Assembly (NCBI GenBank): GCA_963739095.1
Contig: CAVTZF010000018.1
Location: 186,001-250,000 of the forward strand
DNA from: JACVRW01 sp963739095
GTDB lineage: Bacteria; Actinomycetota; Thermoleophilia; Solirubrobacterales; Thermoleophilaceae
DNA length: 64,000 nt
Direction of reading: 5' to 3'
Of the stretch, positions 7,616 to 16,726 are shown one piece after another. The notes under the pieces are model-generated. The model was given only the letters and a program-made list of their open reading frames with translations. It did no database searches and was not told where the DNA came from. How positions within the stretch are numbered: position 1 is the stretch's first letter; every line of letters starts with the position of its first letter. Position numbers and translations under genes: made by a program.

Positions 7616-8468
7616 TCAGATCGGCATCACCTCCCCCTCCCCTCCGAGCAGCGCGGACGCGAGCGCCGCGGCGACGAGCAGCAGCACGGACGGGACCAGC
7701 AGCAGCGCCACGACGAGCTGGATCTTGGGGCCGGCCCGAGCCGCCTCCTCGCGGATGCGGCGCGCCAGCGCGAAGCGGGCGTCGCGCGCCTGCGCGGTGA
7801 GCGTGTCGGCGAGCGGCGCGCCGTGCCGGCGGGCCCGCTCGAGCGCCGCGACGAGCGCCCGCACCTCGGGCAGCGGCACCCGCGCGCACAGGGCCTCGAG
7901 CGCGTCCGCGAGCGGCACCCCGAGCGCGACCTGCCTGCCGCTCGCGCGCAGCTCGGCCGCGAGCGGTCCCCCTGCTCGCTCCCCGACCGAGCGGAGCGCC
8001 TCAGCAAGCGACGACCCCGCCTCCACTGTCACGCGCAGCAGGTCGAGCAGCACCGGCAGCTCGCGCCGGACTCGCCGCGCCCGCTCGGCGGCGCGGCGAC
8101 GCAGCCACAGGTCGGGGGCGAGAAAGCCGGCGACGGGCGCCGCCAGCATCAGCAGAAAGCCGAGCCTGCCGGGAGCGATCGAGCCCGCGGTCGCGCCCAG
8201 CACGCCGGCGAGCGCAGCCCCGGCCAGCTTCGCGGCACTCAGCTCGCGCACGCCGAGGCCGCCGGGCCGGCCGGCGGCCTCGATCCGGGCGCTCAGGTCG
8301 GCGGGGCCGGGACCGACGCCCGCGCAGCCGCCCGCCGGCCGCGGCGAGCAGGCGCAACAGCCTCGTGCCCGAGCTCGCCCCCCGGCGCCGGCCTAGCGCC
8401 GGGGCGAGCAGCGCCAGCCCCGCGATCGAGCTCGCCGCGGCGAGGAACGCGAGCGCCGCCGCGATCAC
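7616..8468 (-). pseudogene. tadC: TadC-like pilus assembly membrane protein, frameshifted
   Basis: The C-terminal ~210 residues (frame from 8251) are a type II secretion F-domain protein: RRELPVLLDLLRVTVEAGSSLAEALR, then LPEVRALVAALERARRHGAPLADTL, ending in a hydrophobic segment. The natural upstream extension DLSARIEAAGRPGGLGVREL stays open in this frame to about 8392. The expected first membrane segment (VIAAALAFLAAASSIAGLALLAP) and its arginine-rich tail begin at a GTG (8468) overlapping the tadB stop, but lie in a different frame. One base gained or lost around 8300-8340 would join them. Either decay or a sequence error. In Tad systems TadB and TadC form the inner-membrane platform. Confidence 0.7.
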
Positions 8469-9331
8469 CAGCGCACCCGCGCGAGTCGCCGCATGAGCAC
8501 GGCCGCCGTGACCTGGAGGACGACGGCGATGCCGACGAGCCAGGCCGTCAGGAAGCTGCTCCACAGCGCCGCGAACCAGCCCGGGCTGGCCAGCTCCGCG
8601 AGCAGGCCTCCGCCGAGCGGCAGCAGGACGACGATCAGGCCGGTGAAGCGAGCCTGCGCCGTGGCCGCCTTGACCTCGTCCTCGAGCCGGCCCTGATCCT
8701 CCATCGCGCGGGCGCTCTCGCGCAGCAGCCGTGCCAGGTCGCCGCCCGCGCGCCGCTGCAGCAGGCAGGCCGCGACCAGCGTGTCGAGCCGCGCCGAGGG
8801 GGCGCGCCCGCGCAGGTGCTCGAGCGCCTCTTCGGTGGTCGCTCCGGCGGCGAGCTCGCCCGCGGCCCGGCGAAGCTCGTGGCCGGCCGCACCATCGACC
8901 CCGCCCGCCGCCTCCGCGATCGCAGCGCGCAGTGAGTGGCCCCCGCCGAGCGCGTCCGCGAGCGCCAGCGCCATCTGGGCCACACCGGAGTCGACGGCGC
9001 GCGTGTAGCGCCGGCGGCGTGCCCGGAGCACGCGCGCGACGGTCCACGGCCCGGCCGCGGCCAGCAGCAGCCCCATCAGCGGGCCGCCGACGGCCATCCC
9101 GAGCATGAACGCGCCGAGCGCGCCCGCGAGCAGCAGCCGCCGCCGCTCCGCCGCGCCGGGCGCACGGCCCTCACGGCCCAGCCGGACGAGGACGTCGGCA
9201 AGCCCGGCGACGTGGCGGGCGAACCGCGGCCCCCGCGCAGCCAGCGCGGCCGGCAGCCCGCGGCCAAGCTCGGCACAGGCGCCGAGGCCCGCGGCGGCGG
9301 CGAGGAACGTGAACAGTGACGCGCCGCTCAG
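8465..9331 (-). CDS. tadB: TadB-like pilus assembly membrane protein
   Basis: The F-domain segment reads RYTRAVDSGVAQMALALADALGGGHSLRAAI, with LLQRRAGGDLARLLRESARAMEDQ and two hydrophobic segments near the C-terminus. The first conventional start is ATG 9106, which would cut the usual N-terminus. The frame stays open upstream for 75 more TadB-like residues to a CTG at 9331-9329, preceded by GGAGG at 7-base spacing and overlapping the tadA stop as CTGA. I therefore propose CTG initiation (288 residues), with ATG 9106 as the conservative alternative. It is the middle gene of tadA-tadB-tadC and overlaps the tadC start as GTGA. Confidence 0.75.
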   Translation of the reverse strand: MSGASLFTFLAAAAGLGACAELGRGLPAALAARGPRFARHVAGLADVLVRLGREGRAPGAAERRRLLLAGALGAFMLGMAVGGPLMGLLLAAAGPWTVARVLRARRRRYTRAVDSGVAQMALALADALGGGHSLRAAIAEAAGGVDGAAGHELRRAAGELAAGATTEEALEHLRGRAPSARLDTLVAACLLQRRAGGDLARLLRESARAMEDQGRLEDEVKAATAQARFTGLIVVLLPLGGGLLAELASPGWFAALWSSFLTAWLVGIAVVLQVTAAVLMRRLARVRW

Positions 9332-10512
9332 GATGCACCCTCCAGGGCGTCGATCCGGCTCGCCAGCGGTCCCGGCCCCGGGCGTCGCAGCTCACCGCCG
9401 CGGCAGAAGACGTCGCGCGTCCCGGCCCCGCCGGCCACACGAACGACCTCCGTGACCGACTCGACCACGCGCGCGCCGTCACCGAGACGCGCCTGATGCA
9501 CGACCAGGTCGAGCGCGCTCGCGACCTGCTCGCGCACGGCGCCGTGCGGCAGGCCCACTCCCGCCATCAGCGCAAGCGTCTCGACCCGGCGCAACGCATC
9601 GACCGGCGAGTTCGCGTGCACGGTGGTGAGCGAACCGTCGTGGCCGGTGTTGAGCGCCTGCAGCATGTCGAGCGCCTCGGCGCCACGGACCTCGCCCACC
9701 ACGATCCGGTCCGGACGCATCCGCAGCGCGTTGCGCACGAGCTGCCGGATCGTGACCTCGCCACGACCCTCGAGGTTCGCCGGGCGCGCCTCGAGGCGCA
9801 CCACGTGGCGCTGGCGCAGCCGTAGCTCGGCGGCGTCCTCGATCGTCACGATCCGCTCCTCGCCCGGGATCGCGCCGGAGAGCGCGTTGAGCGTCGTCGT
9901 CTTCCCGGATCCCGTCCCGCCGCTGACGAGCACGGACGCTCGTGCGGCGACGCACAGCGCGAGGAACTCACCGAGCTCGGGCGCCATCGTGCCGCCCGCC
10001 ACCAGGTCGCGCAGCGAGAACCCCTCACGGCGGAAGCGGCGGACGGTCAGGCACGGCCCGGAGAGCGACAGCGGCGGGATCACCACATTCACCCGCGAGC
10101 CGTCGGCGAGCCGCGCGTCGCAGAGCGGCTGGGCCTCGTCGACCCGCCTGCCGAGCGGCGCCAGGATGCGCTCGATCGCGTGCATGAGCTCGGCGTCCGA
10201 GCCGAACGAGACCCCGCTGCGCTCGAGCCTGCCGCGCCGCTCGACGTAGACCGCCCCCGGCCCGTTGACCATCACCTCGTCCACCTGCGGATCCGACAGC
10301 AACGGCTCCAGCGGTCCCAGCCCGGTGGCGAGCAGGATCACCCGCTCGCACAGCGCATCGCGCTCTGCCTCCGGCAGCGGCGCCGCCTCGCGCTCCACGA
10401 GCTCGCGGACCTCGGCCTCGAGCCCGCCGTTCAGCGCGGCCGAGTCTCCCGCTCGGGCCCGCTCGATCAGCCGGCCACGCAGGGCTGCCGCAAGCTCGTC
10501 AAGCGCCTCCAC
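9328..10512 (-). CDS. tadA: TadA/CpaF-type secretion ATPase
   Basis: The 394-residue hexameric ATPase powers Tad (Flp) pilus assembly. Visible motifs are the Walker A loop GGTGSGKTTT, the Asp/Glu box (IVTIEDAAELRL), Walker B-region RPDRIVVGEVRGAEALDMLQALNTGHDGS and the HANS segment. The N-terminal domain contains the CpaF-type VDEVMVNGP element. The start is GTG 10512; an upstream ATG is out of frame. The tadB start overlaps its stop. No pilin, prepilin peptidase, TadE/F or secretin gene is nearby; a cpaB-like gene lies 47 kb away at 57359-58057. Confidence 0.93.
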   Translation of the reverse strand: MEALDELAAALRGRLIERARAGDSAALNGGLEAEVRELVEREAAPLPEAERDALCERVILLATGLGPLEPLLSDPQVDEVMVNGPGAVYVERRGRLERSGVSFGSDAELMHAIERILAPLGRRVDEAQPLCDARLADGSRVNVVIPPLSLSGPCLTVRRFRREGFSLRDLVAGGTMAPELGEFLALCVAARASVLVSGGTGSGKTTTLNALSGAIPGEERIVTIEDAAELRLRQRHVVRLEARPANLEGRGEVTIRQLVRNALRMRPDRIVVGEVRGAEALDMLQALNTGHDGSLTTVHANSPVDALRRVETLALMAGVGLPHGAVREQVASALDLVVHQARLGDGARVVESVTEVVRVAGGAGTRDVFCRGGELRRPGPGPLASRIDALEGAS

Positions 10513-10518
10513 GCATGG

Positions 10519-11694
10519 CTAAGGGCGCGAAGCTGGAACTTCGCCCCGGCGATCGAGGAGCGCGTCGCCGATCAGAGTCGAGGCCGCCGGGCAGCCCCGC
10601 ACGAACCCGAAGAACGGTCCGAAGTCGCGTGTGCCGACGAATCCGGGCATGAAGAGGCCCTGCACGCTCGTCTGGAAGTGCTCGTCGAGCGCCGGGAAGC
10701 CGTCCGTCGTGTCGATGCGGTCGAGCAGCGGCTGGAGGTAGTCGACGTTCGTCAGGTCGGGCTTGTAGCCGGTGGCGAGCACCACGTGGTCCACCGCCAG
10801 GCGCTCCCCGTCGGCGAGCTCGGCCTCGATCTCGCCCCCCGGCAGCAAGGAGCAGCCTGCGACCTCGCTGCGCGGCCTCGCCTGCACCACCGCTTCGGGA
10901 AGGCGTGGCGGCAGCCAGGGCTCGAGCTTCAGGCGGCCCTCCATCCAGAAGCGCTGGGCAATCGCGTCGCGCTCCGCCTCCGGCAGGTTCCGGAACCAGC
11001 CGGGGATGCGGACGGTGTTGTCCATCAGCTCGTCCACGAAGCCCCAGTGCGCGGTCTCGAAGCGGGGCGTGTCGTGGCGGTGCACGACGTCGACGGTCTT
11101 CGCGCCCGCCTCGGCGAGCAGAGCGGCCCACTCGAACGCGCTCTGGCGACCACCCACGACCAGCACCCGCGCGCCCCGCAGTCCGTCGAACCGAACGAGT
11201 GCGCTCGTATGCGACCAGCGCGTCTCGGGGAGCGATCCAGGCACCCAATCCGGGATCACCGGAAAGCGAGCGATCCCCGGGGCCGCCACGACCGTGTCGG
11301 CGGTCAGCTGCCGGCCGTCGTCGAAGCCGGCGAGGAACCGCCCATCGGGCTTCTCGAGCGAGGAGACGAACGCCGGCCGTGGTTCGAGGCCCGTCTGCCT
11401 GCAGAACCAGTCGGCATAGTCGACGAAGGTGGCCACGGGAACCGGATGAACGTCGGCGGGATCGATGCCGCGCTCGCCGAGGTATGCCTCGAAGGTGTCG
11501 ATCTCGTCGGCGTCGAGGTGCCAGTCGGTGCCGGAGCGCAACAGCATGCGCTCCGGCATGTTCTGCCGCCAGAAGGCCATCGGCTCTCCCACGACCAGCG
11601 GGTCGACGCCGTGGCGCTTGGCGTGCGCGGCGGCCGACAGTGCGTACGGCCCGGCGCCGATCACGAGCAGCGGTACGTGGCCAGGCTGCTCCAT
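10519..11694 (-). CDS. FAD/NAD(P)-dependent oxidoreductase (flavin monooxygenase-like)
   Basis: The 391-residue product has an N-terminal FAD-binding Rossmann motif VIGAGPYALSAA, a second dinucleotide motif VLVVGGRQSAFEWAALL around residue 170, and the ATGYKPD motif near residue 305, which is typical of flavin-containing monooxygenases and lysine/ornithine hydroxylase relatives. The substrate is unknown. It ends six bases before the tadA start on the same strand, so it could be read through into tadA, though a functional link is unlikely. It is divergent from the thiolase with only 28 bases between starts. Confidence 0.85.
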   Translation of the reverse strand: MEQPGHVPLLVIGAGPYALSAAAHAKRHGVDPLVVGEPMAFWRQNMPERMLLRSGTDWHLDADEIDTFEAYLGERGIDPADVHPVPVATFVDYADWFCRQTGLEPRPAFVSSLEKPDGRFLAGFDDGRQLTADTVVAAPGIARFPVIPDWVPGSLPETRWSHTSALVRFDGLRGARVLVVGGRQSAFEWAALLAEAGAKTVDVVHRHDTPRFETAHWGFVDELMDNTVRIPGWFRNLPEAERDAIAQRFWMEGRLKLEPWLPPRLPEAVVQARPRSEVAGCSLLPGGEIEAELADGERLAVDHVVLATGYKPDLTNVDYLQPLLDRIDTTDGFPALDEHFQTSVQGLFMPGFVGTRDFGPFFGFVRGCPAASTLIGDALLDRRGEVPASRP

Positions 11695-11722
11695 GCCCGC
11701 ATTATCCTCGCGCTAGAGGGCC

Positions 11723-12898
11723 ATGCAATCAGTCGAGACCGCTGCAGCGACGCCGGTGCTGGCGGGCGGCGCGCGCACACCCGTCGGCCGCTTCCGCGGC
11801 ACGCTGTCGGACGTCCCGGCCGTCCAGCTCGGAGCGCACGCCGTGCGCGCGGCGCTCGAGCGCTGCCCCGGGCTGAGCCCCGACTACATCGCGATGGGCA
11901 ACGTGCTCCAGGCCGCCAACGGCCAGAACCCGGGACGCCGGGCGGCACTCCTGGGCGGCGTCGCTCGCGAGGTCCCGGGAATCACGCTCAACGACGTCTG
12001 CCTCGCGAGCATGAGCTCAGTGGGCATGGCGGCCGCGATGATCCGTGCGGCCGAGGCGGAGTGCGTGCTGGTCGGCGGCTTCGACTCGATGACCGGCGCG
12101 CCGCACGCCGTGCACGTGCGCACCGGCACCGCGACGGGCGACCGCAACCTGATCGACGTGATGGAGCACGACGGGCTCTGGTGCGGCATCGCCGCGTCCG
12201 GCATGGGCGAGCTCTCCGACGAGGAGAACGCGCGGCTGGGGATCGACCGCAGCCGCCAGGACGCGCTCGCGCTCGCGTCTCACCGCCGCGCCGCGGCCGC
12301 CACTGAGAGCGGGCGGCTCGCCGAGGAGATCGCCCCGCTCGGCGAGCTTCGCGACGATGAGGGCATCCGCAGTGACACCTCGCCCGAGGCGCTCGCAGCG
12401 CTGCGCCCCGCCTTCACGCCGGACGGCACCATCACCGCCGGCAACGCTTCACAGCTGTCCGACGCCGGCGCAGCCGGGCTCGTCACCAGCCTCGAGAGCG
12501 CGCACAGGGCGGACGTCCAGCCGCTGGCTCAGATCATCGGGCGCGCTGTGGTCGCGGGCCCGGACTCGACGCTGCACCTGCGCCCGGCAGAGGCGGCCGC
12601 GAAGCTGCTCGCCCGGCACCAGCTGACGCCGGCCGACATCGACCTCTGGGAGATCAACGAGGCGTTCGCCGGTGTGGTGGTCGCCTCCGTGGACAGGCTC
12701 GAGATCGACCTCGAGCGGGTCAACGTCAACGGCGGCGCGATCGCCGTGGGCCACCCGCTCGCCGCGTCCGGGTTCCGGCTCGTGCTCACGCTCGCGATCG
12801 AGCTCCAGCACAGGGGCGCCACGTTCGGCGTCGCGGCGCTCTGCGGGGGCGGCGGGCAGGGCGAAGCGATCCTGCTGCGAGCCGTCGGCGACCGCTAG
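11723..12898 (+). CDS. Thiolase family protein (acetyl-CoA C-acetyltransferase-like)
   Basis: The 391-residue product carries the thiolase catalytic set: nucleophile C93 in LNDVCLASM, the NEAFA motif, H344 in GGAIAVGHPLAASG, and C374 in ALCGGGGQGEA. Expected reactions are thiolytic cleavage or condensation of acyl-CoA, for example acetoacetyl-CoA. The length is normal for the family. It stands alone with no other fatty-acid genes beside it, so the direction and chain length cannot be inferred. ATG 11723 is chosen because RTPVGRFRG aligns early as usual. Confidence 0.92.
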   Translation: MQSVETAAATPVLAGGARTPVGRFRGTLSDVPAVQLGAHAVRAALERCPGLSPDYIAMGNVLQAANGQNPGRRAALLGGVAREVPGITLNDVCLASMSSVGMAAAMIRAAEAECVLVGGFDSMTGAPHAVHVRTGTATGDRNLIDVMEHDGLWCGIAASGMGELSDEENARLGIDRSRQDALALASHRRAAAATESGRLAEEIAPLGELRDDEGIRSDTSPEALAALRPAFTPDGTITAGNASQLSDAGAAGLVTSLESAHRADVQPLAQIIGRAVVAGPDSTLHLRPAEAAAKLLARHQLTPADIDLWEINEAFAGVVVASVDRLEIDLERVNVNGGAIAVGHPLAASGFRLVLTLAIELQHRGATFGVAALCGGGGQGEAILLRAVGDR

Positions 12899-12950
12899 AG
12901 GGCCCCGCCGGCGAGCAGTCGACGGGCTGATGTTGCCGCGACCTGCTGTC

Positions 12951-13850
12951 TTACGAGCCCTGGCTAGGCGGGACGATGTTCCATTCGGCGTAACCGGGTT
13001 TGTCGACCTCGTTCGTGCACACGAATTGCTGGTTCGTCGACGTACAGGTGTTCGAATATCCGGACCCATCCTGGGACATGCTGAAGGTGATCGTGTCCGG
13101 CGTACCGACGATCTTGTAGGTGACGGAGTTGCCACAGCTCGGCACCTCGATGCCGTACGACTCCCAGGCGTCGCCGCCGTTGGGCTGGACGTACAAGCCG
13201 ACCTTGGGCGGGAACCAGCCGCTGTCCCAGCTGTCGGTAAGCATCTTGGTGACGGATCCCACCTGGAGCGCTGTCCTGGTGGCGTTCACAAACGTCGTGT
13301 AGCAGTTGACGCGGTTGGTCCCCGTCGAGTGCGGGACGATCGATAGCGACGCGGCCCCGAAGCGACGCGCCCCCGCCCTTCCCCCCGCGCGCGCGGCGCG
13401 GCGGGGCAGGGGCTTGTTGTTGAGCGGCTTGGCCCGGTAGCTGACCGTCTGCCGGGGGGCGTTGTAGCGCGGCCGGCTCAGCTTGAAGGTGGGCTCGTCG
13501 CCGCCGCGGTGGCCGGCGACGTGGAGCGTTCCGGTGGCCGGCGCCTTGGGCGAGAATATGAAGCGATGGGCCCGCGCGATGGGCGCGACGCCCCAGCGTC
13601 CGGCGGTGGTGGTCCAGGTGACGTCGGGGCCGACGCCGTGCAGCGTGAGCCGGCCGCCCGCGAGCTCGCCGCTCTTGGCGGAATGCACGAACGTCGTGGC
13701 TCCGAGCGCCGAAGCCGGCGCCAGCGCGACCAGTCCAGCGGCCACGGCGACGAGCCCGGCAAGCCGAAACGGCCTGCTTGGGCACCGAAAGCGAGCCGGG
13801 CGGCCGCTCTCCTCGAAGCTCTCGGAATGCCCTTCGCTATCGGCGAACAT
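12951..13850 (-). CDS. Secreted protein of unknown function
   Basis: The 299-residue product starts at ATG 13850, preceded by AAGGAG at about 10 bases. Residues ~25-50 form a signal-like segment (RLAGLVAVAAGLVALAPASALGA). The mature part has an Ig-like Thr/Val-rich first half, then an Arg-rich linker, and a C-terminal domain with paired cysteines (NRVNCYTTFVNAT, VPSCGNSVTYK, NTCTST and FVCTNEVD). I do not recognise the C-terminal domain. The frame is open further upstream but without signal-like sequence. It converges with the thiolase across about 50 bases in which I see nothing. Confidence 0.75.
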   Translation of the reverse strand: MFADSEGHSESFEESGRPARFRCPSRPFRLAGLVAVAAGLVALAPASALGATTFVHSAKSGELAGGRLTLHGVGPDVTWTTTAGRWGVAPIARAHRFIFSPKAPATGTLHVAGHRGGDEPTFKLSRPRYNAPRQTVSYRAKPLNNKPLPRRAARAGGRAGARRFGAASLSIVPHSTGTNRVNCYTTFVNATRTALQVGSVTKMLTDSWDSGWFPPKVGLYVQPNGGDAWESYGIEVPSCGNSVTYKIVGTPDTITFSMSQDGSGYSNTCTSTNQQFVCTNEVDKPGYAEWNIVPPSQGS

Positions 13851-13991
13851 CGCAGCTGCTCTCCTTCGCCAGGTACCGGTTCGATGTGGCTTGCTGAAGC
13901 AGAACACGACGGGCTGACATTCCACTGACCACTCGCTGACATCCATCCGCGGGCGGCGCGGCGGCGTCGACACCGAGACGAACGGCTCGGA

Positions 13992-15395
13992 CTAGCTGAC
14001 AGCGCTCGCGAGCTCCCGAAGCCGCTTGAGCGTTGCCTCCACGTCCTCCGGCGTGGTGCGGGGGTTGTCCGTACAGAGCCGCAGCGCGATCCGCCCGCGG
14101 ACCTGCGTGGAGGTGATCACGGCGAAGCCGTCGGCCATGAGCGCGGGCACGAGCGCGGCCGAGCGCGCGTCGGCGGTCTCGGCGGGGCCGGCGAGCCGGA
14201 ACGTCACGATCCCGAGCCGTGCGGGCGTTACGACCTCCCAGACGGGGTCGGCCTCGAGCATGAGCTCGGCTCGCTCGGCGAGCGCGATCCCGTGGGCGAT
14301 GGCCTGACGGAAGGCGGCGACGCCGTACACCTTCAGCGAGAACCACAGCTTCAGCGCCCCGAACTGGCGGGTGAGCTGGATGCCGCGATCGGCGAAGTTC
14401 ACCTCGTCGGCGCCGGCCGCGGCGTCGTGGAGGAAGGCGGCGCGCGCGCTGAACGCCGCCGGCAGCAGCGGACCGTCGCGCACGAGCAGGCAGCCGAGCT
14501 CGGGCGTCTGGAAGAGCCACTTGTGCGGGTCGAAGATCAGCGAGTCGGCGCCCTCGAGCCCGCTGAGCAGCGGTTGCGCTTCCGGGCAGATGGCGGCCGG
14601 CGCGCCGTAGGCGCCGTCCACGTGCAGCCACAGCCGCTCGGCGTCGCAGCAGTCGCGCAGCTCCGGGAGCGGGTCGACGGAGCCGGTCCCGGTCGTGCCG
14701 GCGGTGGCCACGACGCACCAGGGCCGGCGGCCGGCGGCGCGATCGTCCGCGGCGGCGGCGGCCAGCGCATCAACGTCGAGGCGCAGGTCTGGGTCGGTCG
14801 GGAGCCCTCGCAAGCGCACTCCCAGCAGCCGAGCGGCGCGCTCGATCGAGGAGTGAGCCTCGTCGGAGGCATAGAGCACGAGCTGCGAGCGCTCGGCTGC
14901 GCCGGCTGCGTGCAGCGCCACCGCGAGACCGGCGAGATTCGCCATGGAACCGCCGCTGACGAAGATGCCGGCGGTCGTCGACGGCAGCCCGAGGAGATCG
15001 CGAAGCCAGTCGAGCGTGACGAGCTCGACCATCGCCGCGCCCGCAGACGCCTGCCAGGTCCCCGCGAAGATGCTGTGTCCGGATGCGAGCGCGTCGGCGA
15101 GCGGCGCGATGGGGTTCCCGGGCAGCGGCACGTAGGCGAAGAAGCGCGGATGGTCGACACGCAGGCCGTACGCGAGCACCTGGTCGAGCGCCTGCTCCAG
15201 CACCTTGTCGGGATCGCTGCCCTCCTCGGGAGGAGGCTCCCGGAGCAGAGCCTCCATCTCGGAGCGGCTGGCTGCTCGGGCCACGGGTGCGTCAGGCAGC
15301 CCGGCGTAGCGCTCGGCCAGCGCATCCACGACGCGATAACCGAGGCGGCGAAACTCCTCGGGATCGAGCGACAGCGCCTCCGCCTCGGTCGTCAC
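13992..15395 (-). CDS. PLP-dependent group II decarboxylase (aromatic amino acid/glutamate type)
   Basis: The 467-residue product has the group II decarboxylase layout: HPRFFAYVPLPGNPIAPLADAL near the N-terminus, GIFVSGGSMANLAGLAVA, the HVDGAYGAPAA Asp region, and DSLIFDPHKW with the PLP-binding K292. The exact substrate (tyrosine, tryptophan, DOPA or similar) cannot be read from sequence. I use GTG 15395 (VTTEAEALSLDPEEFRRLG), which aligns with the normal start; upstream codons cross a repeat remnant at 15423-15465. No transporter or amine-handling gene is adjacent. Confidence 0.88.
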   Translation of the reverse strand: MTTEAEALSLDPEEFRRLGYRVVDALAERYAGLPDAPVARAASRSEMEALLREPPPEEGSDPDKVLEQALDQVLAYGLRVDHPRFFAYVPLPGNPIAPLADALASGHSIFAGTWQASAGAAMVELVTLDWLRDLLGLPSTTAGIFVSGGSMANLAGLAVALHAAGAAERSQLVLYASDEAHSSIERAARLLGVRLRGLPTDPDLRLDVDALAAAAADDRAAGRRPWCVVATAGTTGTGSVDPLPELRDCCDAERLWLHVDGAYGAPAAICPEAQPLLSGLEGADSLIFDPHKWLFQTPELGCLLVRDGPLLPAAFSARAAFLHDAAAGADEVNFADRGIQLTRQFGALKLWFSLKVYGVAAFRQAIAHGIALAERAELMLEADPVWEVVTPARLGIVTFRLAGPAETADARSAALVPALMADGFAVITSTQVRGRIALRLCTDNPRTTPEDVEATLKRLRELASAVS

Positions 15396-15422
15396 CGCGG
15401 CATCGTAGCCCGCCGTCCGCTG

Positions 15423-15465
15423 ACCAATCTCAACCCGACGTCGTACTCGTCGAGCTCGCGCAGCT
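15423..15465 (-). pseudogene. Remnant of a methyltransferase 3' end (43-bp exact repeat)
   Basis: The 43 bases here are identical to 19329-19371, which encode the C-terminal RELDEYDVGLRLV tail of the methyltransferase at 19313-20065. Weaker similarity continues upstream of the block on the minus strand (ERTRGE against ERHGE), then is lost. No methyltransferase core is present, so I read this as the decayed end of a duplicated copy lying between the decarboxylase and the F420-type reductase. Confidence 0.6.
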
Positions 15466-15505
15466 GACCTCGCCGCGCGTGCGCTCGGGCGGTAGGTTGG
15501 CATGG

Positions 15506-15967
15506 GTGCCGCATCGCAGTGAGACGCCAAGTGGCCATGAGCTGAAGCGAAGGCTCGCCAGTGGAACAGCGAAGTACGCGTTTAACCCCATCGTCCGCGG
15601 CCTGTTCCGCGTTGGGCTTCCGGCCCCGGGGACCGCGATCCTGGAAACCATCGGTCGCAAGTCCGGGGAGCCGAGACGTAACCCGGTCACTAACGGTCTC
15701 GACGACGGGGTCTTCTGGATCGTCGCCGAGCACGGGCGCCGGGCGAGCTACGTCAGGAACATCGAGGCGAACCCCCGCGTTCGCGTTCGCGTCGGGCGCC
15801 GATGGCACCAGGGCACCGCCCGGGCTGTCCCCGACGACGATCCACAAGAGCGGCTGCGGTATATCAACTCCAGGCGCCCAATCACGAGGCTGAATACCGC
15901 GACCGTACGCCTGCTGCAGACGGATCTACTGACGCTCCGGATCGACCTCAACGGCGAAGACGTTTGA
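15506..15967 (+). CDS. Deazaflavin (F420)-dependent nitroreductase/quinone reductase family protein
   Basis: The 153-residue product is a small split-barrel protein of the Ddn/DUF385 type: NPIVRGLFRVGLPAPGTAILETIGRKSGEPRRNPV, then YVRNIEANPRVRVRVGRRWHQGTARAVPDDD. Members bind F420H2 and reduce quinones or nitro compounds; the substrate here is unknown. The length is normal. The start is GTG 15506 (VPHRSETPSGHELK); an ATG at 15502 is out of frame. Presence of this family fits an actinobacterium. The gene stands alone. Confidence 0.87.
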   Translation: MPHRSETPSGHELKRRLASGTAKYAFNPIVRGLFRVGLPAPGTAILETIGRKSGEPRRNPVTNGLDDGVFWIVAEHGRRASYVRNIEANPRVRVRVGRRWHQGTARAVPDDDPQERLRYINSRRPITRLNTATVRLLQTDLLTLRIDLNGEDV

Positions 15968-16100
15968 CACGGGCGAGTACACGGCCCGCGGGCGGCATCA
16001 GCCGCAGACGTGAAGCCTGAGTTGCCGGCTGGTGGGCGACTCGCAGGAGCTGTAGATCGGCGGTTCGCGCGAAGTCAATCACCCGGCGAGAGAGGCGAAC

Positions 16101-16151
16101 GACCCTTACGGGGCATGAGGCCTGTGGCCGGGGATGACCCTTACGGGCCAT
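16101..16151 (+). repeat. Pair of 16-base direct repeats upstream of pspC-like gene
   Basis: GACCCTTACGGGGCAT (16101-16116) and GACCCTTACGGGCCAT (16136-16151) are 35 bases apart and differ at one position. They lie in the 300-base non-coding stretch 15968-16267 before the PspC gene. The spacing is about 3.3 helical turns, compatible with two protein-binding sites, but function is inference. Nothing else recognisable is in the gap. Confidence 0.5.
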
Positions 16152-16267
16152 ACGCCGGTTAGCCGCCGCGCTACCCACCGGCTGCCTCGTTGGTGGGGCA
16201 AGGGTGTGAAGGCCATGCTCGTCGTACACAAACGAGCCGGGCCTTCCCGGAGAAACGAGAAGAAACA

Positions 16268-16546
16268 ATGGCCGTCGCCACACAGCCGCAGATCGATGTC
16301 CACGACAACTCGCTTGCGGGCGCACGCACATGGTTCGCCCAGAAGGGCTTGTCGCGGCCACGCGAGGGCCGCCTCCTGGCGGGAGTAAGCGCCGGGTTCG
16401 CCCGCCGCTACGACATCAACCCGCTCGTCGCACGACTGCTCAGCATCCTGGGCGTCGTGGTGCTGAGCCCGCTCGTGTACGTCGCGGCATGGGTTCTGAT
16501 GCCGAACGAGGCAGGCGGCACCACAGCCGGCGAAAGCCCCACCTAA
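16268..16546 (+). CDS. PspC domain membrane protein
   Basis: The 92-residue product has a PspC core GRLLAGVSAGFARRYDINPLVARLLSILGVVVLSPLVYVAAWVLMPNE, i.e. an amphipathic segment and one transmembrane helix at about residues 58-80. PspC family proteins sense envelope stress in other bacteria. The ATG at 16268 has GGAGAAACGAG upstream. No pspA is nearby. The upstream region holds the 16-base direct repeats. Confidence 0.88.
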   Translation: MAVATQPQIDVHDNSLAGARTWFAQKGLSRPREGRLLAGVSAGFARRYDINPLVARLLSILGVVVLSPLVYVAAWVLMPNEAGGTTAGESPT

Positions 16547-16726
16547 CGGGGCCGCCATCGTGCGGTCCGCTGGCCACCGGGACCGGGTGCTGCAACGGCG
16601 CTCGGCTCGGTGGCCGTGTCCACCTCAGGACGGATGTCGCGCTGTTGCCGAGCTGTGAGTGCGCTGCAGCCACCGTCCTGCACGATCGCCTCACGAAGTC
16701 GAACTCACACTCACAGGAGGCAAGTC

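Noticed and set aside
10180..12306. A 708-codon plus-strand frame opposite tadA and the flavoprotein and entering the thiolase gene
   Set aside because: It runs across two real minus-strand genes and into thiolase in the wrong frame; no protein-like features.
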